DNA of 64,000 bases from Siphonodentalium dalli (lineage: Eukaryota; Mollusca; Scaphopoda; Gadilida; Siphonodentaliidae). The notes under the pieces are model-generated. The model was given only the letters and a program-made list of their open reading frames with translations. It ran no database searches and was not told the origin of the DNA. The position numbers and the translations under genes are program-made. The stretch is taken from contig CP136067.1 in assembly GCA_032622095.1 (NCBI GenBank), forward strand, positions 93,732,707 to 93,796,706, in the 5' to 3' direction. Positions 29,201 to 44,200 of this stretch are shown piece by piece. The stretch's first letter is position 1; every line of letters begins with the position of its first letter.

Positions 29201-32200
29201 ATTCATTTGGAGGGGTGTTCAGGTAATAAAGCAGATGATAGACAGATATACAGATAATATAAGTGCATAAGGATTTTTATCATATGACTCAATCATTATT
29301 TACGTTGAAAAGTATGTCATAAATCAATTTCATATGAACTACTAGTTCATATCACCTTCCAATAATTGATTGGTTTGTTGACAAAAAGTGTGTTCTGATT
29401 GGCTGAATGGCAGCCTGGGCCGAGCCGCATCTCTAACTAAATGCAGGTCCAATTCGTACGCGTCAATCAACGCGATGCCGAAATTCTCGCAATTATAATC
29501 TTGAAATATATAGTTTTGGACATTGTCATACGATAAATAGAATATGTAATTCGTATTTATCTAATAAACATACGATATAATGTCACAAACTGAAAACAGA
29601 ATAGCGCACTATATCTTCGCGTGCATATTATTTTTGCTAGTTCACCAGGTGTAATTGGGCTTCCGGTGCAACGAAGTGACGTCACTTTAACCTTTTGCTG
29701 CCGATGTCATATAGCTATTTAGTGATTTGTGCGCGTTTTGGACATCATAATCAATTTATAGGTGTCATATGATAAATAGAATATGTAATGAGTGTTTCTC
29801 TCATATGATATTTATGAAACTCGTCACGAATTTTCAGTTTTCTCTCGCCGGAGGCTCGAGAAAACTGAAAATTATTAGACTCGTTTCATAAATATCATAT
29901 GAGAGAAACACTCATTTCATATCCTCTATATATTCATTGGTAGGAAATGTTCAGATGTTCAAAAGTTCAACAAACGACCTTATTATCTGAACATTTACTC
30001 TTTTCAATGAGTTTTTTAGGTTAGAAAGGGTTAAGACATCCCTAACAGTCTGGGTTTGATATTTCCAGATCTATCTAGACTTATATCTCACAGCATGCAA
30101 ACCAAAAATTAGGCCACGCAAAGTCTATTTCCCCTTTCTCAGGCAAGTAAGTTTTAAAAGCATGCACGCATTTTATATTATATTTTCCATTTATGTAATT
30201 CTTGTAATCATACAGTCTTTTAACCCTTTCAGTGCCAAGCCAAGAGCTCTTAGAGCTTTTTCCATCAATGTATCACATTATTATAATCAATAAATTTGAA
30301 AAATGATCAAGGAAATATGGGTTGATACAAAAATCGGACTTGGCACTGAAAGGGTTAAAGCACATTCAAGCACCTGCTAAGCCACGGGAATTGTATTTTT
30401 CTATACAACAATATAGCAATTCTGTTTCAGCTGATATATGAGTTATTTATCCCACAGGGTTAGAGTGAAAGACAACAACTGGAATGCGTTTTATAGCTAC
30501 CTGTTTAGAAAATCATAATTATTTACAGGAAGCCGATACAATAAATGTAGTAGTAACCAATACAAACATGTGGGTGACAATTTTTGAGGCACAATAACCG
30601 CCTATACAGATGTAGGCCAAAGGGGGAGACATCTATCGAATGCGTATGTCCCAAAACAAAAAACAGGGAGGGATGGAGGGTTGTCAACACAAGCGACTGT
30701 CTTCGGCAAAGAAATTATTGGAAAGAATGTTTAACGCAGTATAACTGCGCGCATCCCCCGGCCAAAGATATAGTTCCTATGATTCTGCTCTTCAAATTAT
30801 CCCCATTCGCTAACTAAATAGCAATACTGCCAAAATACTTGTACTTTATAATTATGTTTTATTTTCGTCTAAGTACTTCGCAATATCAGTGTATAGCTTA
30901 CTTATCTGAAATGTCATGCGGTATGATGTAGTGATCTATACGAGTGAAAGATCTCGTGATCAAACATGATTATGTTTGTACCCAAATTTTGGTTTAAGTT
31001 TACGCATCTATAACCCTGTGCGATAAAGTACGTCGTTTTGTACGACTATGTTTTATTGCCATTATATGAAGAAAGGGCAATCTGTGCCCCATTGGTAGAG
31101 GGAAGGGGTGTCAGTTGCCTCCTGTGTGTACAATACACTGCTGAATGTCATCAATAGGCTAATTAACAGCCATAGTTATTGTGTGGAGAAATCAAGACAG
31201 AGAAACATATTTATCATGTTCATTCATCGTCTGCTCTGAAACTGATGATTTGATAAACCAAATATAAGGGAGAATGGGAGATGCTTGCAATGAATATTTT
31301 GTTCTTGTGTATATGTTATTATTTATTTTTGGGATATGATTAGACCAATATAAATATTTTGCTACAGCATTGACAATAAAGGAGCAAGTAGTCAATTACT
31401 GCATAAAATCCAACTCGAGATTGTGTTGTGAAATTGGGTGTCAGTCTTGAAGATGCTGATATTACTGTAGACAAATGTTTAGACTTCGCTTTGAGAAATA
31501 TATCAGTATCTTCCAAAAGACAACCAAGTCAGCTAGGTATGTTAATGCAATGCAAATGTAATGAATTACAGGCCTTTTTGGTGAAGTAATTACTTTAATT
31601 TACATGTATATTGATATTGTTAACTGCTTTGATTTATGTACAGGTGTCTGTTACTGGGAAGAATGGATTTGACGACTATGTGTTCATCTTCGAAGCCATC
31701 GTTGGAACCTCCTTACACAGTGACATGGCAATCGACGATATTTCCGTAACCAATGGTAGCTGTAGTTCTGTAACTCCAACCTTACCGTCAAATTGCGCAA
31801 TGCGTTGCTCGGACAATACATGTGTGAGTTCTGACAAGGTCTGCGATTATCACAACGATTGCAGTGATGGAGCAGATGAAAAGAAATGTGGTTACAACTG
31901 CGACTTCGAGTCTAACACATGCATGTGGAATGCTTCTGCTCGCACAAGTTACATCTGGGAAAAACACAGCGGATCAACGCCCAGTTCAAACACTGGACCG
32001 ACGAAGGATCACACCCTAAACACTCCGGCTGGACATTACATATACGTTGATGCAAGCAAGGGCACGGTTTATTCATACGCAGCATTTACAAGCCCGAACC
32101 TCAAACCGACGTCGGCTACATGTCAGCTCGCGTTTTGGTATCATATGTACGGAACTGGAATAGGACAGTTAACAGTTCAACTTCAAATTGGTTCAAGGAA

Positions 32201-35200
32201 GACAACTTTGTGGACAATGCAGCGTAACCGAGGCAACCAATGGAATAATGTTGTCGTTCCTATTGGGAGAGTCAAGTCATCGTTTAATATTATACTAACT
32301 GGAACAAGGAAACAGAGCATTTTGGGAGATATTGCAGTTGATGATATTTCCTTACAAGGGTGTGCTTTACCTCAAGTGGGCGGATCCTGTACAACTTTCT
32401 CAACTTTCAAGTGTACCAGAGGCAGCTGCACATCACAGGATCGAGTTTGTGACTTCACTGATGATTGCGGAGATAACACGGACGAACTAACATCATCATG
32501 TTCTGCCTATCACAGGTATGTTATTTGACAGGGTCCGCGCTGGACCAAAATTGACTTTTGCCAAATATTTTGACAAATGTAAATATATTTTGCAAAATTC
32601 TTTTAGAATTTGCCAAATTTCATCAGTTTCTGCAATATTGAATCGTATATTTCGACAATCATTGTTTTAAAGACTTTGATTTTGATAAGAAAGCAATATA
32701 AGTTAATAATTATTCACATCATACAAAAACAAAGCAATCACCGAACATTATAGGCCTACATGTAATTGTAGAAGGGTTGCTTCACCGGAATTGCACCTCA
32801 AAACAAAGAGGATTAGCTATGTAAAACCACCACAACACATACGAGTAATCCCGCCATATTTCGATATTAATGCTATCAGATTAACTGCATCTTATAGGTG
32901 TTAACTTTTTCTAAACCTTACAAAAAACCACTAATACAATAAAATGGTAAGAGTTTCCTGAAATGAAGCATACAGTAATGTCCTAAATAATCGACTCCTT
33001 AACCACAGTAGAATTATGGGTAACTTTTCAGGATTTAGTCGAAAATATGGCTTGTTGCCATTCATCGGAAAGCTCTCACTGAGATATAGTCATCAAAAGC
33101 GCACATGCGTTATGTAATAGACAAAATGTGACTTTTATTATGAGATGGTTTCGACGAGATTATAGCAGACTTATGATAATATTATTTGAAATCTAAGATT
33201 GGCAGCTGGCTCAATGTATAAATCTAACACTTACTTGATGTGCAAAGATGCGCTAATGTCGAGCCTGGAGCTTACTGAAATTTTGCGAAAAACCATGTGC
33301 CAATGCATTCTCTTATATATGCGAATTTCCCATAGGGAGCCTCACATATATAACAGAATGCATTGGCCTGACAACATTTACATTGACGTTGTAAGCCTGT
33401 GCATTCTCTTATATATGCGAGGCTCCCGATGAGACTCGCATATATAATAGAATGCACTGGCACATGATCTTTATAAATGCTGCACCATCTCAGCTCCCAT
33501 CATGAAAGGGTTATATAACACTCCTGTATGGAGCCTCACACAGACCAAGCAGACGACAGTCATCAGTGCATTGTTCTCTCTGTCTGGGGCTCCATAAAGG
33601 GTTAATACTAATTCTCACAATTTCTTTTTTCAGGTGTAACTTTGAATCTGGACTCTGCGACTGGAAGCAACAATTCAGTGATGATTTTGATTGGACATAC
33701 ACAAGGGCAACCAATGTACCGCCGTCGAGAATGCCGAAACTAGACCACACCCTCAACGACAATCTCGGTCACTTCCTGCTGATGAGCTCAGTAGCGCGAC
33801 ATCAAGGTCAGAAAGCTCAACTGGGTAGCGCCTACTTCCAGGCGTCGGCCACTTCATCACCATGTCACATGAGATTCTACTACTACCTCACGGGAACTCA
33901 TACTAACATGGGACAACTCAACATATTCACGCGCACTATGATCGGCGGACCAATGCAGTCACAGTTTGTGAGAACCGGTCAATCAGGAGAACACTTCTTT
34001 AGAGCAGACGTCATTATTAAGTCTGTCCTGCCTTTCCAAGTAATCATTCAGGGTATGGTTGGTGCGCCGTCGGCATCAGACATCGCCATTGACGACATTT
34101 CATTTACTCCTTCATGCAATCTATTCACGGGTACGTTCCCCACAGCTTCACCCTTGATGACGACACCTGCACCGACAGTTAACCCTTGCGGTGCCGGACA
34201 ATGGCAGTGTAATAACAAGCAATGCATCCCGATCGCAAACGTTTGCAACTTCATTACAGATTGTAGTGATAATTCTGATGAGTTGACATGTGGCGCGTGT
34301 AACTTTGAGACAACGACCTGCGGCTGGATTGACCACAGCGCTGGGCGATATCGATGGGATCGGCAATCTGGAGTGTCACATGCTTCATCTTCAGCTCCAC
34401 AAATTGACGACACGTATAAAACATCGACTGGACATTACATGCTAGTAGACGCCGGAGCAGGTGAATTCTATGGCAGGGCTCTTCTTACATCACCAACATA
34501 TGGCGCTCTGAGGGCTGGGTGCGAAATTAGCTTCGCTTACCACAAAATCGGCACTACTGGTAGCTTCATGCGGCTGTATTTAGTGCCCCCTGGTGTGAGG
34601 TATGACAATCTTCAAAACAATAGAATTCTCATTTGGTCGGCGCTTAGCAACAGTGGAAGTGGATGGAACAAGACAACAGCAGGAATCGGACGTAGAGCAC
34701 CTGGCTACAGTCTCGTGTTTGAATCTATACATATGCAACCTACTGGTGCCATGGCTATAGATGACGTCAATTTCAATTCATGCAACCTTAATTCTAATGT
34801 GACTTGTAATGCTAACAGCTTCGTATGCAAGCATGGGACTTGTGTTGATAAGTCGCTGGTCTGCGATTTCCAAGATGACTGCGGAGACGGAAGTGACGAA
34901 GCTAACTGTGCAGCTTACGTTCAACGATGCAATTTTGAGCATGATTTCTGCAACTGGATAAAAGGTATATATTATATTCCAATGATTATAAATGTATATA
35001 TCCAGCATTCATACATTAGTCTGGAATCATGGAAAGTGTTGGAAATTTAAAAATGGTAAAAGGCAAAAGTCATGGAACGGCACTCCTATCTTTGAAAAGT
35101 CCCTCACTAACAACATTTCAGGGAATTCCCTAGTGGCAATTTTATCACATACTAGTATTGTTAACCCTTTCATGGCGGGAGCTGCGTTGATGCAGCATTA

Positions 35201-38200
35201 AAGATCCTGTTCCAGTATTCATTTATATATAACAGTCTCCCATAGAGAGCCTAGCATATATAAGAGATTATGCACTGGCTTACAAGGTTATGGTAATTAT
35301 TGTTAGGCCAATGCATTCTCTTGTGTATGCGAGGCACCCTATGGGTGAGTCACATATATAAGAGAATGCATTGGCACAGGGTTTTCCCAAAATTTCAGGA
35401 ATCTTCTGTCATGGAAGGGTTAATGTGAATATTTTCCCTCACTTATCATAGACAATATGCCTGATAATGTGAATGTTTTCCCTCACTTATCATAGACAAT
35501 ATGCCTGATGATGTGAATATTTTCCCTCACTTATCACAGACTATATGCCTGATAATGTGAATGTTTTCCCTCTCATATCACAGACAATATGCCTGATAAT
35601 GTGAATGTTTTCCCTCACTTATCATAGACAATATGCCTCATGAATTAGTATTATTAATGTGAATGTTTTCCCTCTCATGTCATAGACAATATGCCTGATG
35701 AATTAGTATTATTAATGTGAATGTTTTCCCTCTCAGATCATAGACAATATGCCTGATAATGTGAATGTTTTCCCTCACTTATCATAGACAATATACCTGA
35801 TAATGTGAATGTTTCTCCTCACTTATCATAGACAATATACCTGATAATGTTAATGTTTTCTCTCACCTATCATAGACAATATGCCTGATAATGTGAATGT
35901 TTTCCCTCACTTATCACAGACAATATGCCTGATAATGTGAATGTTTTCTCTCACCTAGCTATCATAGACAATATGCCTGATAATGTGAATGTTTTCTCCT
36001 CACCTATCATAGACAATATGCCTGATGAAGTAGTATTATTAATGTGAATGTTTTCCCTCACCTATCATAGACAATATGCCTGATAATGTGACTGTTTTCC
36101 CTTCACCTATCATAGACAATATGCCTGATGTTTCCCTCAGCTATCGTAGACAATATGCCTGATGTTTCCCTCACCTATCATAACCTATCATAGACAATAT
36201 GCCTGATGTTTCCCCAACCTATCATAACCTATCATAGACAATATGCCTGATGAAGCCGAATTGAGTCAATGAAGTTGAATTATAAGAGGAGAAAATGGAA
36301 AAATTCTTTCATTAATCTATTTTCAAATTTTCCGGATAGATATATATATTAATATGGAAAAGTTTTAGAAATTTGTCAAGAGAAGCTCTTGAAAATTTAA
36401 CGAACATCCTGGAATCATCATGAAATTTCTCAATTTGCTATGAATGAGCAGGATTGTCATTATTGTTGTTGATTGGTGGTAACATGGTGTATGGGTGAGC
36501 AGGATTGTTGTTATTTTGTTGATTGCCGGTAACATGATGTGACATTGACAGCTTGGACCCTATGTTCAACCTTCATGTCACACCACATTACTGCGTGCCA
36601 CAACAATAGCTTTAATATTAGCTTAAAATTTACGTGCGATCAGTTCTGTTTAATTATTTACAGGTGACCGAGATAATTTTGATTGGATTAGACATCAAGG
36701 AAAGACGACATCTATCGGCACAGGTCCTGACAGGGATCACACATATGGGAACACATCAGGTCAGAATCACAATCCAGTTTATAGCAAATCAACATTAATC
36801 ATGTACAGTAATGCCCTAAATAATTGACTTCTTAACCACAGAAGAATTATGGGTAACTTTTCAGGATTTAGTTGGAAATATGGATTGTTGCCATTCATCG
36901 GAAAGCTCTCACTGAGAGCTTTCCGATGAATGGCAACAAGCCATATTTCTGACTATATTCTAAAAAGTTACCCATTATTCTGCTGTGGATATATAAGGAG
37001 TCGATTATTTAGGACATTACTGTAAAATACAAATAAATGTACACAACGACATATGGAGACATGACCAATCAGATCGTCTTCCTGTCGCCACAAAACAAAC
37101 TTAGAAAACACATGTTTTGATTCTTTAATTGAGTCCAGTTGTATGACATGTGAGAGCTAGTTTAACCTTCTATTTCATTTTCTGTTCATCCTGAGAATCT
37201 AGGCATTACTAGTAATGCCTAAAATATCTTAAGCTATCATGATGTGCTAATTAGAATTACTTAGTTTAACATGACATTGTAATATATAATGATGCAAGTG
37301 GTCAATATTAAAAGTCATGTAGATAATCAAAGAGTTTTGCCAAGTATATGTTAATTTGTTTTAATAATGACCACATAATATTTTTAGCATTATATTGAAA
37401 AGTCATGTTGTTAATTAAATCATTTCCCTTCCCAAGGAGTGCATGTATTACCATGTAATACTTAAGATTTGTATTAATGACCACATAATATTTCTAGCAT
37501 AAATTTTATCAAAAGATTTAGCACTGAACTTACTCACTTCAGGAGAGGTGGCCAAGGACAAGTATGTCTTGAGTTATTACTGTAAATTCATATCACAAAT
37601 TAGCAAAGAACAACTTATGTTAAAGGTACTCAATCCGATTCGATGGTCTCCATATCATCAGATTCCAACAACAACAACATTTTTTGAAATGCCACTTCTG
37701 GGCCCCTGCGAATATTGGATATTCGTTTTGTTATTCGTTTCGATCTCGATATTAAATTTGAACGAATAGTAATTTTGAATACACCAAACCAGTGAACATG
37801 AACGTAATGCATTTATCAGTAATATTATAGTTTATAACTACTGCGAAGTATAAAAAGAAAAGTAGATATACTCGCAAGTATACCCTCACAATCTTGTTTT
37901 AAGTTAACTTTAACAGTTCTAACCCTCTTGTTTCGCGACCGCGAATATAACAGTTAAGTTATAATTTATTCCGTGAACATTCAATTGGAGACCGACGGAA
38001 AGATACTTCACAATTCTGTTGAACGATATGTCACGTGACTGCGATTACGCGCTATTAGATCCATTATCTTTTCATTATTTTATTGTGTTTGATCAGTTTT
38101 TACTTGCAGTGGCTGTTGTAATGTCATTCACAAAAGTGCAGGTCAAAGCCCTTTAATCAAACCCTCATTTTATAGTTGAGAAAGTCATGATAGCTTAATT

Positions 38201-41200
38201 CTGCAATGGTCCATCTCCTATTCCACGTTTTGAATCAATGTGGAATTCCCCACTAATGACATCAGAAGTTTTTATTTACCGCACATGAAAAGTGTATTTT
38301 CCTAATTGTATGATATATTTTAAAGAAATGGTGTCTTTAATTGTCGATCAACATTTCACAAAAAAAGATGAAAACGAAAACAGGAAACATATCTTTATCT
38401 TATCATTTCGGCGAGCAAGATATAGACAATAGTTAACTGTCATCAGCGACGAACGAAGTTTCTCCTCGAGTGAGATGCGCAGGATTATTTTTCACGAGGC
38501 GTTAGCCGAGTGAAAAATAATCCTCGCATCTCACGAGAGGAGAAACTTCGTTCGTCGCTGATGACAGTTAACTATTGTGTTTATTATATTTTCCACAACG
38601 GTTTGTCACGACACAACTCTAATAAAATGCATTGAGAAGATGTTCCGATTCTGAATATTGACCTAAATGTTTCCGTTAAATTACGCGCAATGATAAGATA
38701 GCAACCCAAATAAGGTAAATCGATTACGTCACTCATTCATGAATTTTTTACTATAGCCGCGCGCGCCATAGTATTTTACCCCGTATAAGGAACGTGACGT
38801 CATTTCATTGACTGATTTCTTCTATTGCCACCAACTTCAAAGGGGATTTTTCGGAGGAATTTTTCTAACAAACAACAAACTTTATTGATTAAATTAGTAA
38901 CTGTTTGGAATGTCATTGTGTGGATAAGCCTTCCTAGTTCTATGAGATAATACTGCTCACTTTCATTTGGATTATGCACTCGAATATCAGTGGAATTTGA
39001 AGTGGAACTGCTTGAAGATACTGAAGTGGATTTCAACACTGTTTTCATTTTCTTGGTGCGAATGCACTTGTGGGAACAATTGTTTATCACGATTTCGATC
39101 TTTGGATTCCGAAGTGTAGCGTAACCAAAAATGTTTCCCAGTTGGTGTTGATCCTGCAAATTCACTGAGTTGGAATTTGATGTCGATAACACATTGGTGG
39201 TTATGTGTTTTTGGTGATGTATTTTGTGTTATCTGACTATGCACTGGAACTGAGACAATTATTTTGGTGTAAGGGGAGTAACCCAAAACGTGCACTTCGA
39301 ATTACGTATCGAAACGTGCGAGGTTGGGATAAATAGTCCGTCATCGCTGGGAGTAGGATAAACCTCTGGGAGTAGGATAACATCGTGGCACTTCCGGGAG
39401 TGGGGATACGATTATTATTTTGGCAGAAAAAGTTACTGAAAATATAATAAAATGAAATATTCTATTCAATATTCAATTCGTTCTCAAATTTGTTGAGAGC
39501 TTTTTGGGTCGAAAATCGATTCGATCAAAAACCCACTAGGCAGGGGCCTAGCCGCTTCAGTTATCAGTATCAATTAATTTCCCAAAAATAATGCTAACCA
39601 CAGTCAACTATTGTATAAAATTGACCAAAATGTGTTATATACCAACATCCAAAGCCACTTGGTTTTAGAGTTATCCATCTTCATCCGCAATTTTGTCGGC
39701 TTGACAAATATTCGCCAGGCTGCCAAAAATTAAATATCTCGGGAAATAACAAATTTCAAAAATTGATATCTGATTACGATGAGCTTTGATGTGTGGGTTC
39801 CTCGTCTCGAATCAAATATTTTTCCCTCGAAGCTAGAGAAGCAGTAATGTGGGAGTGTTAATTTGGATTATGCATCTTTAACATATTCCTTCTGTTTACT
39901 TTGATCGCGGCCTTATAGAATTGAGTTAATTGTATAATTGTTGTGCAGTCAGAACAAAACTTATTTTAGCATTTAAAGACATATTATGGACTTGTTCGAG
40001 TGCCTGAAAAATATCAGCTATAGTACTCAGGCACTGTGCCAACCTAAGGGATGTAGCATTTTACTAACATTGCCGAATATTTCAAAGAAATCAACCACAC
40101 CACTCCATAGAAAACATTGTCTGAACAACGCTCAATTGTAAATATTCATTCCATTCGGGATGCAAGTATCATTGATAAATTAACACAAAAAATTTTGCCA
40201 TCGAGAGTCATAGTATTTAATTAATATATAAGAATGACGGTGTGTGTGTTGTCATTTGGATTAATATTTTTTTTTTTAAACTACTTTGAGCAAGATTATT
40301 CTCAATTTCTATTTGATCACCCTCCCGGAGTGTTTCACATCACTTTAAAGGTATTCAATCCGATCAGATGGTTCTCATATCACAAAGATACAACAATAAC
40401 AACATTTCTTCAAAATACGCTTTAGTTATCAGAATCGACTAATTGCAACAAAATAATGCTAACCACTGTCAACTATGGTATCAAATTTCCCAAAACGTGT
40501 AATTTATCAACATTTTGTTCATGAAATATGGCCGTATTATCACTTGTGTATCATGAAATTTGGCCGTATTAAAACCACTTGATTTTAGAGTTATCCATAT
40601 TCATTCGCAATTTTGTCTGATACCGTCTGTTTGACTATGTTTTTCTGAGCTACAAATAATTGCATATCTCGAGAAGTAACAAACTTTAAAAATCGATATC
40701 TGATCATGAGCTTTGATGGGTGGGTTCCTCGACTCGAATGAAATATTTGTTTTACCCCCCGAAGCCAAAGAAATAGTAATTTAGGAGCGTTTGTTCAGAT
40801 AATGCATCTTTAATGTCTTGTGAATAATTGACAGGTCACTACATATACATCGAAACATCTAGCCCACGACATCCCGGAGACTACGCCAGACTGAAGAGCA
40901 TTGTATTCAAGCCGACAACTTCAGGGCTTTGTAAGATGAGGCTGTTCTACCACATGTATGGGCCGGACGTCCAAGCTCTCAATATCTTCATGAAAACCGA
41001 TCAGAGCGAAAAACTCAATCTACTCCAGAGCTTTACTCACTCTCAAGCTAACGAATGGAGAAGAACCGTCGTCACACTAACCAGCCAATCAGCTTTCAGA
41101 ATCGTTCTCGAAGGTGTGAGGGGTAATAGTTACCATGGCGATATTGGTGTTGATGATATATCTTTCACTCCGGAATGTCAAGTGTCCACATCGATGACGT

Positions 41201-44200
41201 TACCGCCGGTCATGACAACACTTTCTCCATGCGGCGCCGGGAAATGGCAATGTGCTAACAAACAGTGTATAAACTTATCAGGTTCGTACTGACAATATTT
41301 TACTATTTATTCATCATCATTATTTGAGAACGAGTCTGTTTGACTCTTAATCCCCGTTAATAATATTATACATTTACAATTTCGACATCACAAGAAATTG
41401 AGTAATGCTGCATAGTGCACTATTTCAAAGTATAATATTCCACTATCTGATTACCTTCCAATCAAAATTCTTAGAAGGGTAAACTTTCTGTTTCCTTTTC
41501 AGTTCTCTATGCAGAGTTCATAGAGCTGTTCCATTTGCATTTTTGTGAGATCTATATTAAAGTATATTTTTGCACCACCTGTTGTTTAAATGTCCATTTT
41601 ATTGTATCTGATAGCATGACGAATCATTTTGTCTCAAGTTTGTTTCATCTTCAGGGCTATCTTCACCAGTCTATTTTTGTTCGAAAACCTGTTGCCAAGT
41701 CTGTAAAAGGATATTACACATCCACGGCTTCAAAATGTTCAATAAAAATTATGTCTTGTCCTTGGACAATACAAACTGATCATTAAGTTGACAAATTAAA
41801 GTACATTATGAGGATGTCAACTGTAACGAAAATGTCTGTCAATGAACTACACTAATGCGGTTCCCATTGGGTGAATATAGTGACGCTATCCCACACAGCA
41901 GGCTAGTATCACTCAATTCACCCTCTGGGGACCTCATTCTGCTTAGGCCTCATCATCTCTGGAAAGTTTCTTCCTGGCAGCCCACTTTAGTGGGCAGAGC
42001 GCAATTTTCGGGAATAATACAATATTTCCAGAGATATACAAATGATTTTATTGGTTAGCGACTTGTATATCCTTTGGGTGATATTCGTTTTCAATACTAA
42101 TTTATTGGTGCTTATGAATACCTAGTATGCATGCCATTAAGAGAATTGCCGGGCCTAAATATAGACATCACCTGTATGGCATCATTTTGATTTTGGTTTA
42201 TTATTTATCACAAACACATACCGGTAACATTATTATTATTACATTTATGAAATAAAGAAGATGATGTTGACCTTTCTAACGATGCTTTATTTGTGGTATC
42301 CATCTAATGACTCCTATTTTGGACTCAATGTTACCAAAATCACTGTGCTGCACACCGGCGCGACTTTAATAATAATTATATACATGACATCAACATTCAT
42401 AATCATTTTGGGAATCCGATCAGGATATAATTGGCAATTGTTTTATTTGGAATGTTACTCATAATTCCTCAGCATACTGACAAGTAAATTCCTGTGGGTA
42501 TAAAATTGCTAAATGTGGGAGTACATGTCTATTTCAGTCAAATAGCATCTTTTGTGAATACTAACTAGGTTAGTACTGGTCTGCTCTTGCCTTTGATAAA
42601 GCAATTATGTTCAATGAACCGATTGGTAAAACATTTGAAACCATGCAGGATGTCATCACAACTACGTTTATATACCACACTTGCAAAGAATTGACACAAA
42701 CATGTATGTATTTTTGGAAAACATTGTAGTTTGAAGTTGATATCCCAGATACAGGTGATACATTTGACTATAGTATATATTGGGATTGAATGTCCTCTCT
42801 CGTTTCTCACCTGTACATACCTGAGATACCATTTTGATGTGACGTCCCCAACTGATATGTATAGGTTATAACCTGCTTGGGTATCTGTACAAGAAATATA
42901 GACCACGCCGCGAAGCGGCCGCGGTTAATATTTCTTGTAAAGATACCCAAGTGGGTTATGACATATTTATGAACCGATTCACACGTCGAGGCAAACATAA
43001 TTGAGCCACTTTCAATATGATGACCATGCATCAATTACTATTCAATCAAAGATTAATTGAACGTTGTGTGGTGTTGTATATATCCCTACTGCACAAGTCA
43101 AATGATCGTTGACAATGGGAGCACTTGGATCGGGATTAGATATCAACGCTCGTCGATAAACATGTTGTTTCCAAATCTAAAGTATTGTTAATTCCAATTC
43201 CTCCTTGCGACAATAAACTGTTGCGGATGTTAATGTTAGTTGATAATGGATGTATCGTTCAGAACCCAGGCGTCAAGGTCCCGATAGTGTTCGAACATTC
43301 CAACTCCGAAGAGAAACTGTTCCAATTTACAGGAAGTTTGTGTGTTGGGATATCACCGACTTTCATGTAAAAATACTAAAACAAATATGTGGTTTGTAGA
43401 ATATTCTCAATGTTATTGTTAAACAGTGATTATTGTGGATTATACATTCCAAACAAATGTGGATTTCACTCAGTTAACTTCCATGCACCCCCATGACCGA
43501 TACGAATGGTACGATCTGTGTTTTAACCCGAGTGACATGTGCGATCATATCATGGCACATTGTTAGAATTCACACCTTCCGCTCCGCTCCAATGTTCAGC
43601 TTACTCTCCAATTAATGCCAATTTATTGGTGAATTTTAGCTCAAGTCTATATTTTAACTCCGGCAAAATACAGATTCATACAAGAAATATTGTTCGTGGA
43701 TTGGAGCGATCTGATTGGCTGAGGCGTGTGAACCGGTTTATAAATATATATATAACACAAATTGAAGGTCACTTGTTAACGATAATAAAACATGCAGTTT
43801 GCCATACCCGACATCACTCTCAAGGTATTGTTGCAGCAATACATCAGGGACACATAATTTTACTTAGGCAAGCTGATAATCCAGGGTTCTGGGATATCCA
43901 TAGCTGTATATTCAGGGATGAATGAGTTAATGATTGGATAACAAGCAGGATTCTTCTTTAAAGTCGTCTCCTCAGTGTGTTTCTTCTGGATTAATTTCAA
44001 TTTAGTAACATGTCAATAAATATTTGCCAAAGATAGTAGTTTATAATTTCTGCTCCAATTGAGAATTTTGACATGATTGTTATCGATAAAAATCATGATT
44101 GATGGGTGAAAAATATATAGGATAAATTTTCTCCCGTGCTGTATCGATCTATTATAATAATATTATCAATCACTAATATTTTACTTTGATCATGTAAAGT

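Larger units (their letters stand above)
37617..39885. mobile_element. Family L element split by a hAT-like insertion
   Basis: Left part 37617-37698 (TTAAAGGTACTCAATCCGAT) and right part 39551-39885 (GCCGCTTCAGTTATCAGTAT to GGATTATGCATCTTTAACA). Uninterrupted relatives lie at 40343-40813 and 61493-61900. Confidence 0.65.

Noticed and set aside
38800-39192. 130-codon minus-strand frame as a transposase remnant with a BED-type finger
   Set aside because: The C/H spacing does not fit convincingly and no catalytic region is visible; only the element borders are claimed.
43539-43925. 128-codon plus-strand frame in intron 13
   Set aside because: No family features, no splice-compatible link to the MAM gene, AT-rich surroundings; likely chance.
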